From NCBI RefSeq assembly GCF_002234675.1, contig NC_019876.2, forward strand, positions 17,801,354 through 17,865,353: a DNA stretch of 64,000 nt, read 5' to 3'. Source of the DNA: Oryzias latipes (taxonomy: Eukaryota; Chordata; Actinopteri; Beloniformes; Adrianichthyidae). Each line of letters starts with the position of its first letter. Position 1 is the stretch's first letter. Position numbers and translations under genes: made by a program. This document shows, piece after piece, positions 56,908 to 64,000 of this stretch. Below the pieces are notes generated by a model. That model did no database searches, was not told the origin of the DNA, and was given only the letters and a program-made list of their open reading frames with translations.

Positions 56908-58318
56908 ACGGAGCAGCAGGCGGTTGACTGACTGCCACAGAGGGACGAGCAGAAAAAGGGAGAGAATTTAAGGGGACCGGGGCCCAATGAAAGAAACTGA
57001 GAAGGAGAAGAAGTACAGAGCAAGGAATGAAAGAAGGAATAAGGTGTAAAAGGGGGGGGGGGGAATGCCTCAAGTGCCACAAAAGGATAGGAAAGGCCCA
57101 TAAAACTGAATTCAGGAAAATGTATATTTTATTTTACCTATTTAGATGTCATCTTTGTGTTCAGAAGTTAAAAACAAACCACCATAAGAAAAGGGAACTA
57201 TACAACACCCCCCCCCCCCTTTTATATACAGAAAAAACTTTCTTATAACTGGACGACTGTAGCAGAACTGCTGTTTGATTCAATTCCTGCTTGAAAAACT
57301 TGCTCAGAAATTAATCTTCTCTTTTTTCATTTTTTGCTGTTAAAAAATATTTTCCCACAGTTAAGACACTCTTAAAAAGTTTTGATGCTGTTTGGGAAAG
57401 GGATTTTTTTTCTACCACTAAAAAAAGCCACGGGGAATTAATTTTTCCTTAATCAAATCCACAAGAATTTTTTTTTTCATGTAGAAATTGCTCATCTTAT
57501 ACCATGGTACAGTTTCAGTTAAATTTAAAAAAAAAGAAGCATTTCTTGAAACCACGGTACAGAAATCCTTGTATTTTTTTGTTGTTGCTTCTCCCGCTTT
57601 GAAACAACGGTTGGGGGTTTTGATGGAGTTGTGTGTAGCATCTCCGTTGTGCACAGTGTTAATACAGAGTTGTTAGTGCAGACTTGAAGATCTGTCAGTC
57701 AGACTTAAAGGTTGTTGGAGCCGATTACCCATCAATTGTGTTGCAAAAACCTCAAAGTTTTGACTTGTAAAAACGAAGATGCTCCGCCTGGTTCAAGAAT
57801 GTGCTCACTTCCTTTGTAACTCAAACTTGAGATGCTCAAACTTGCCAAAGAGACTCTGTGCAAGCTGTCAGAAAGAAAAAGGGGCTTTGCAAAAATAATC
57901 AATCAAGTCTCCAGAGAAACTAAGGTGCAATGTTTTTAAAGAACTGCTTTAAGGGTAATTATGATTATAAGTATGATTATTGTTATTATTGTTGTTCTGG
58001 CTTTCCATGTGTTGTCATTTGCAGTCCTGCTGGGCAGAGGCGTTGCATGACGATAGAATTGAACCCCATACTACATCATATAAGATTAAAGTGAGTCCAG
58101 GGGGTGTTTTTTTTAAATAACAAAACACCACATGCCCCCAAATGCTGGCATAGGATACCGGCCATGTTATTTATGAACTTTGACATAGATGGTGCTCCTT
58201 GATTTTTTTTTTTTTTCACATCAATCACAGCCATGTGAGAGTTTATTCGGTTTTTAACAATGATAATAGTAATGATATTTATAATGATGACCGTATTAAT
58301 AAAACAGAATGATTTGTT
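56908..58318 (+). other. mmp14: mmp14 3' UTR
   Basis: Non-coding sequence after the stop at 56905-56907, with homopolymer G, C and A runs. It ends with an AATAAA signal at 58298-58303. No other gene or repeat was recognised. Confidence 0.7.
58298..58303 (+). terminator. mmp14: Poly(A) signal AATAAA of mmp14
   Basis: Canonical hexamer 1.39 kb after the stop codon, followed by a T/GT-rich downstream element (58315-58340). Confidence 0.65.
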
Positions 58319-58930
58319 TTTCTGTTTGTGTTTTATTTATTTAGTAAAATGAATAATTTTTTTTAATCTTCTATTTAAAAAAATTTGCTCCTCTCAACTT
58401 TCAAACTTGCATACATTCACATATTTTTATTTAGTTCATAAAATATCTCTATTTTCACAACTGATTTTAAAAAATAAGCTCTTTCACAATAAAGTTTTCA
58501 AAAAAACTTGAAGAGTTTCTGAAAGAGGATTTTTAAAAAAGCTTTTATTTTAGGAAATGTGAACTGTTTTCCTCAAAGTCTAACTCTGAAAAAGAGCTAA
58601 CTGTGGTTTCAAACTGTTTGGAAAATTACTAAAGTTGATTTCCTGCTGTCACAGGCCTGTTATTTGGCAACCATTAGTTTTTCTTGGTTGACTTCATGGA
58701 CAAATAAAAAGAAATCAACCAAGAAACCCAAGCAAATATGTGCACCTTTCCACACTTGCATCTTCCAAACTGTGTCTCAGTCATCTGCACAGACACTGCA
58801 TAAACAGGCCCCCATAGATATAAGACAAAACTTCTTACCCCATTGGCAGATTTTCTTTAAATAAGCAAAAACTCTGCCAATGGGGTAAATGGAATAGTGG
58901 AAAGGTTTACAGATTATATTCATCTCCTGG

Positions 58931-59271
58931 ACTGTATATGAGAACTGGATTGAGTAACTCCTCCCCCCCTAGCTTTTCAAACAGGAAGTACCTACTGGTT
59001 CCAAGAAGCCAAAATCCCATAGACTTCTATAGAGATAAATGGATTTATTAGTCATAATAACCGTTCGTGCTCTGATACCTTTTTCTTAACATCTTCTTGT
59101 TAATCCTAATATTTTTTCATGATGTTTTTTTCTGTATGAACTTTATTCAAGTTATAAACTGACCAATCAGATTGTCTCAATAAAAGTGTTTTTTTCTCAA
59201 GCTGAACACTCAAAACATTTGATTCTCTCCTTTTATGGATGACTTCACTTGGTCCAGTTCTCATATACAGT
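58931..59271. mobile_element. MITE family A, copy 3 (best preserved ends)
   Basis: A perfect 19-bp terminal inverted repeat: ACTGTATATGAGAACTGGA at 58931-58949 and its reverse complement at 59253-59271. It shares the internal CCCATAGACTTCTAT motif with copies 1 and 2. It is 341 bp with no coding capacity. Confidence 0.8.
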
Positions 59272-60841
59272 CAATGTTTCAGCTCAAATGGTTCTGAAGA
59301 ATAACATTTCAGTGAGACCCGAAAGGTTATGGACAACTACCCAAATCATTTGGGCCGAGCCACAAATATAAGATAAAGTTATAGGATAAAACTTTCTAAA
59401 TCATTATACAACCAACAAATGGAGATCCTTAACTGAAAGATGTGAAGAAGGACAGGGAGCTTTTTTGTAAGTTGTTGGGAAACATCTGATTGTAAGTGTT
59501 TACATCTCACACCAGGAGAATGCCATAAATCTTTTTGTTTGTCCTGGCTCCTCAATGTTTTCAGCACACACTCTGGATGCATCATGTCATTTTGGTAAAC
59601 TTCCATTCTGTTTGGTTGTTGCCCAATCAGCATCTGTGAAGTGAAACCAGAAGGTTTTCTAGAAAACAAACTTAGTACATGCTGCATTTTGTCTGTTATG
59701 ATAAAATACATTTGAGACTAGAATCCGGAGAGCCAAGGATCACAAAAAGGGACCCAAAAAAGATCAAAAAATGGAAAGAAAAGGTTGACAGGCATGTTAA
59801 AGTTCATCTTCTGAGAGTGAGCTCATTACAGGCCATTCTTTGGCTCTCAGATGCTGGCGGGCCACAGAGATGCAGTTCTGCCGCTGGCAGTTTTGGACAC
59901 AGAGCCAGCAGTCATGTGTGGAGGAAAAAAGGGATGGAACATTCACATTTTTCAGAGAAATGAGTTCCAGCTGAGCATCTGGTATTCTTAAACATCTGAG
60001 TGTCTCGGTCAGCCTGCATGTGGGCGTCCATGTGTGGCTGTGCCTCAGTTTATTTGGTTAAACTAGATTAAACTTAGTTATTTAGAAGGTTAAATACTCT
60101 TATTAGGGCTTTTGTAAATATACCTAATTAGGACTATTTCTGATGACTTTCTTTTAGGGTTAGATTTAGTTCCATCTGGGGGTTTTTTCGTTCATTTGTG
60201 AAGTCAAAAAGTCAGGTCAAGAGCCTGCTTTAGTTTCTGGAAGGGCCCGCAATGGAAAAAAACAAAATGTGTGAAAGTGAGCCGAAGAGAAGTATGAGGG
60301 TCCATCCTTTGATGTTTACAAATTGCAGGAGAACAAAATCTGTGTGTAAAGAAAAGAAAAACAGAAACAGGTAGCAAGACGCAGGACATCCGTTGCAGGA
60401 ACAGGGATATTCTTCATTCAGCGTGTCCCATCACAGCCTCTGTTATTTCCTCACCCACTGCAAAAGTACTTTTGTCCCAGGCTCCGCCTCTTCTCACCAC
60501 AAATATCTATGGTCTGTTTTTGCTCTCTGTCTTTGCTCTTTCTTCTCATCTTCCCCTCATTCCTCTCTGTTAGAACTCTTTACTGACTGACAGAAAAACT
60601 GTAAACAACTGGAGCCAAAATCAACCACGAATTTAAGCCAAAGAACCCCTACATCCAAACTCAAAAGAGAAAACTTTTATGCATAAGGTTTGGTTTATGG
60701 TAACGTGGTGGATATGGGTTCTTCTAAGGTAACTTTACTTTGAGGATTCCTCTATATTTATGAGAATTTATCATTCTAAACGTTTGGACTTAAATCTGGG
60801 GACTTGAGGCCACAACAAATACATAAATCTCACATATTCTC

Positions 60842-60882
60842 TTTTGTTTGTTTGTTTGTTTGTTTGTTTGTTTGTTTGTTTG
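60842..60882. repeat. (TTTG)n microsatellite
   Basis: About ten uninterrupted TTTG units. Confidence 0.95.
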
Positions 60883-62100
60883 GGTGAATGAAGCAAATAT
60901 TCTCATTTTTGTCTGTTCCATTTTAACGTGAAAGAAATGTGAGATTTATATATATTTAATATATGATCTCATCTTGTGTAAAATTCCATGAAGTTGTTAA
61001 TTATATCATTAGGGATTAAATATTTTTATTTAAGTATTAAAGTTATATATTGAAAAGTATTTATTTTCATTGTATTGTCTTCTGCACTTGATTTCTTTCT
61101 GTTTTTCTACTAAGCTCATCTGAAAAATGTGTCTGGAAAAAAACAATTTTAAAACAAAAATACTTCTTGTTCTTTTTTGTAGGTCATGCTCGTCTTTCTT
61201 TGTCTTCTTCATTCAGGAGTTAATTATAAAATCTGATAATTTCAGCAAAACCAGGGTCAGGTTTTGACTTGTTCTTTTAACAGCTCTGTAACATTCTTCA
61301 ACCAAATGAGTAATTGGGCCCCTTTTTTGCAGTCTTACTGCAGTTTAAGCAGGTTTAAACTACAGCTGTGAAAGGAGGGCTGCAATAAATGTTTATGAAC
61401 AAACTATGACTTCTCAGGAAAGTTGTTGTTTCCAATGCTGTCTGGAATCCATCATAAATCAGTCATAAAATACAATAGCTGAGCGCTTTACCAAACAGAC
61501 TAAACTAAACTGGGCATCCCTGGCCTTAGAACCTCATTTACTAAAGTGGAAGTTCACAATGAGATAAAGCAAAACTGAGTCTGCCAAAGATCTGCTTTAC
61601 TTTTCCCGTGACAGGCCTCACAGACGGGACCTTAGGCAGATCCTGGAGTCTGTGTTGTCCTCTGTCCTTCTGTCAGCTGCATTAACGCTGAACTCATTTA
61701 TACAGTGTGGCCGGGCGGTGCAGGAGGAACCATCAGGCTCAGCAGTCCTTCTCCAAGCCTGGCAGGAAGTGGCCAGGACAGCTGCTTGCAATTCAACCTG
61801 GGAGTTGGGTGACCTACTTTGCAGAGCGGTGTACTTTCTACTGTAAATGTGGCAGCAATTTTTTTTGCCTTTTATTACAGTTTGTGTGACTTCTGTTATT
61901 AACAAAGCTGAAAAATTGCCCTTTTTTTCATTTTACAACACTTGTGATTTGAGGTTCACAATGTTTACAAGTTTAATGCAAAAAGAAAAAATGACAGCAG
62001 CACCACTAAGTTGATTTTAATCCTATGGGGACTTACTGATGTTCACTAAATGATGACTAATTGTACAAACATTGGATTTTACTTTAAGGTTCATGTTTAA

Positions 62101-62306
62101 CCCTTGTGCTATCTTAGATGACCCCACCCTTACATTGACGTGTCCTCCCTACCATGACAAAGGTGGATAAAGGTGGAAAGATTTCATGTAATCCATGGAC
62201 ACCAGTGAAGATCACAAATCATTGAAGAAAAAAGGTTCAGCGCACTTTCTAGTGGGGTCTAGATGACCCAACTCCTAATGTTAAAGTGCCTAGGATAGCA
62301 CAAGGG
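62101..62306. mobile_element. piggyBac-like palindromic MITE, copy 2
   Basis: Ends CCCTTGTGCTATCTTAG and CTAGGATAGCACAAGGG are inverted repeats. TTAA precedes (62097-62100) and TTAC follows (62307-62310), one base from a TTAA duplication. Its interior is the reverse complement of the copy at 36141-36344. Confidence 0.75.
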
Positions 62307-62489
62307 TTACATCGCATAAAATGTTTTGATTTCACTAATCAGTTCTTACAGTTTTGTCCAAATTGACCATTTCTTTGAAAGTTGCATTCAAACCATGTAA
62401 AATGTGGTATTTTCAACTACATCAATTTAAACTCATTTAATAGCTGTCAGAAATGATTTTTTTCAACTAATCCATACTGAAAAAAGTGG

Positions 62490-63167
62490 TTAAAGTCCCA
62501 CTCTAATCATCTTTTGATCTATTTTCAAAGTGTTCCCAGTGGTCTTTTAATTATGATTATGCCGTTTTTTTAGCCAAATCCAAAAGCCACAAATCTGCGT
62601 AATTTTCTAGGCTATAGTTTCTGCAGAGCAGTAGTAGTTCGTTAGTAATTCCCCTCTGAAATGTGGGCGGCAATGTTGGTGCAGAGTAAGCTTACTCAGA
62701 CCTGCTCTACTTTTCCCCTGACAGGCCTCACAGACAGGACCTGAGGTGCCATTCTAGAGAAAGTCAGTCCGTCCCCGTTTTTCATGCTCTCCCTCCCGCT
62801 AGCTTACAGTCCCTCACAACTCCAACTTAACATTACAGGTGCAACAAAAATGGTGAGCAATATCCGAGCTATCCAGCCGTCCAGTTTTGACCCAGATACC
62901 AGCTTGGATGGGGAAAATGAAGACACACATGGATCTAGTCGTCTCCAAGTGGATGCATCAGAATGGAGTGGAGCAGGAAGCTTGTTGCTTTTTCCAACTG
63001 CATGTTTTCCTCTGCTCCTGATTCACAACAATTTGGATAAAGAAATACTCAGAAATGCAAAGTTAAGCTTAATTTTTTCTTTATAAATGTCCTCCATCAT
63101 CAGAAAAACACCACAAGAACATGTTAAAAGCACATTAAACATTATTTCTAGTGGACTGGGTCTTTAA
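62490..63167 (+). mobile_element. Repeat family C, copy 6
   Basis: Starts TTAAAGTCCCACTCTAATCA and ends GGACTGGGTCTTTAA, imperfectly inverted. The plus strand from 62850 encodes MVSNIRAIQPSSFDPDTSLD, then a segment ending [12 protein letters not shown], the same remnant ORF as copy 5. Confidence 0.7.
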
Positions 63168-64000
63168 AATCCCACTCCATTCTTTCCCATTTTCTTGAAG
63201 TTTTGTTTAAAAAAATGTAACCTCTAAGTGTGGGATCAGAGTCCTGAATCAGCCAAGTTAAGAGGAAGTCAAGTCGTTGCACCAGAGCCTCCACACACTT
63301 CCTGCACCTCCAGCTCACTCCATCTGCTAGCAGAGAGGTAGAATTTCAGTGGGCGATGGGTTAATCCACAGATCCAGCCACATCTGTCTCATTCTTTCAG
63401 TTTGCTCTTTAGTTCACCTAACCCTCCTCCTTTAAAGCCCCCTCCCTCCGTTGGTGAGTTCTGCACAATAAGCAACATCTGGTTCCCATTTCCTCAACAC
63501 AAAAACAACATGAGGAGGGGGGAGGCAGACAGAAAGAAGCAACACGTGAAATGTTGGAGCCTGTAGGAGCTTCATCTCTCACCGTCTTTGATGGTGCTGG
63601 AGTGAGCATCAACCAGAATGTCACTTCCTAAACAATCCTCCCTTTTGCCCCCCGTGGTCTGTTACATGTCTGTGATACAACAAGCGGCCTTCTCCTTTGG
63701 TCCAGGCATGAAAAAAAAACCTTGAAACAAGGAAAAGATGAGGTGGGAAGAACACTCCCTTATCCACAGAAAAGAATCTGCAACTCAGCGGCTAGCAGCC
63801 CTAATTACAGTGGGGCTTTGCTGAAGTCTGCAACTAAAGCGGGTTGAAGAGAAAGATTCAAACGGAGGGAGAGGAAAAATGTGAGGAAGGGAAAAAGAAA
63901 AAGCAAATGTCACTAATGTGAGCTGGGGGGACAGAGAGGAAAGACTTACCTCATTTTACAGTCAGTTTTAGACTTAGATTCACACCGAGTTAGTGTTGAC

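Larger units (their letters stand above)
58320..64000. other. Intergenic region downstream of mmp14
   Basis: No exon was recognised. Contents: a 16-bp-stem hairpin (58835-58888), MITE A copy 3 (58931-59271), a (TTTG)n tract (60842-60882), two related 50-bp segments near 61590 and 62700, a piggyBac-like MITE (62101-62306) and repeat family C copy 6 (62490-63167). The stretch 63200-64000 is unique-looking and GA/CT-rich. Confidence 0.5.

Noticed and set aside
59379-59711. 110-codon minus-strand ORF downstream of mmp14
   Set aside because: It faintly resembles transposon-type text but no motif could be confirmed, so it is not reported as a gene.
1-64000. tRNA, rRNA or other structured RNA genes
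   Set aside because: No cloverleaf with A/B boxes or rRNA-like stretch was noticed on either strand.

Overview
The window looks like nuclear DNA from a teleost fish. It is AT-rich and intron-rich, with GT-AG splicing plus two GC-AG introns, vertebrate-type gene models and many fish-type interspersed repeats (Ty3/gypsy, Tc1-like, hAT, piggyBac-like MITEs, L2/Rex-like and RTE-like LINEs). I cannot name the species. All exon models were built by eye from splice sites, reading phase and protein similarity. The four complete or near-complete models keep one consistent frame across every junction.

Layout. 1-1835: 3' end of a Ty3/gypsy-type LTR retrotransposon, with a degenerate low-complexity pol tail and an intact 411-bp 3' LTR. 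2756-11004 (+): a USP-family deubiquitinase-like gene that enters the window without its Cys-box exons and ends in a giant exon with 31 tandem 14-residue repeats. 12252-16723 (-): a convergent, complete paralogue (11 exons, 538 aa). 19001-23208 (-): cirop/lmln2, a membrane leishmanolysin-like metallopeptidase (14 coding exons, 621 aa). 26434-33737 (-): lrp10, a CUB/LDLa receptor (9 coding exons, 790 aa). 39606-56907 (+): mmp14, the membrane-type matrix metalloproteinase MT1-MMP (10 exons, 567 aa, 12-kb first intron), followed by a 1.4-kb 3' UTR. 58.3-64 kb: intergenic sequence with MITEs and a remnant-ORF repeat.

Gene relations. From memory, cirop, lrp10 and mmp14 also lie in one region of human chromosome 14q11.2, so this looks like an ancient cluster. 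Next to it sits an inverted, convergent pair of USP-like paralogues with nearly identical exon lengths, which suggests a lineage-specific local duplication. mmp14 and cirop encode cell-surface metallopeptidases and lrp10 encodes a sorting/endocytic receptor. No operon-like coordination is implied.

Most interesting items: (a) the USP-like gene whose C-terminal exon has expanded through a 42-bp coding minisatellite; (b) replacement of the usual oxyanion Asn by Ser in the complete USP paralogue; (c) six copies of one repeat family carrying a remnant ORF that resembles the N-terminus of fish 'P2X7-like' proteins, one copy arranged as a fold-back; (d) several well-delimited transposons with visible target-site duplications (TSDs).
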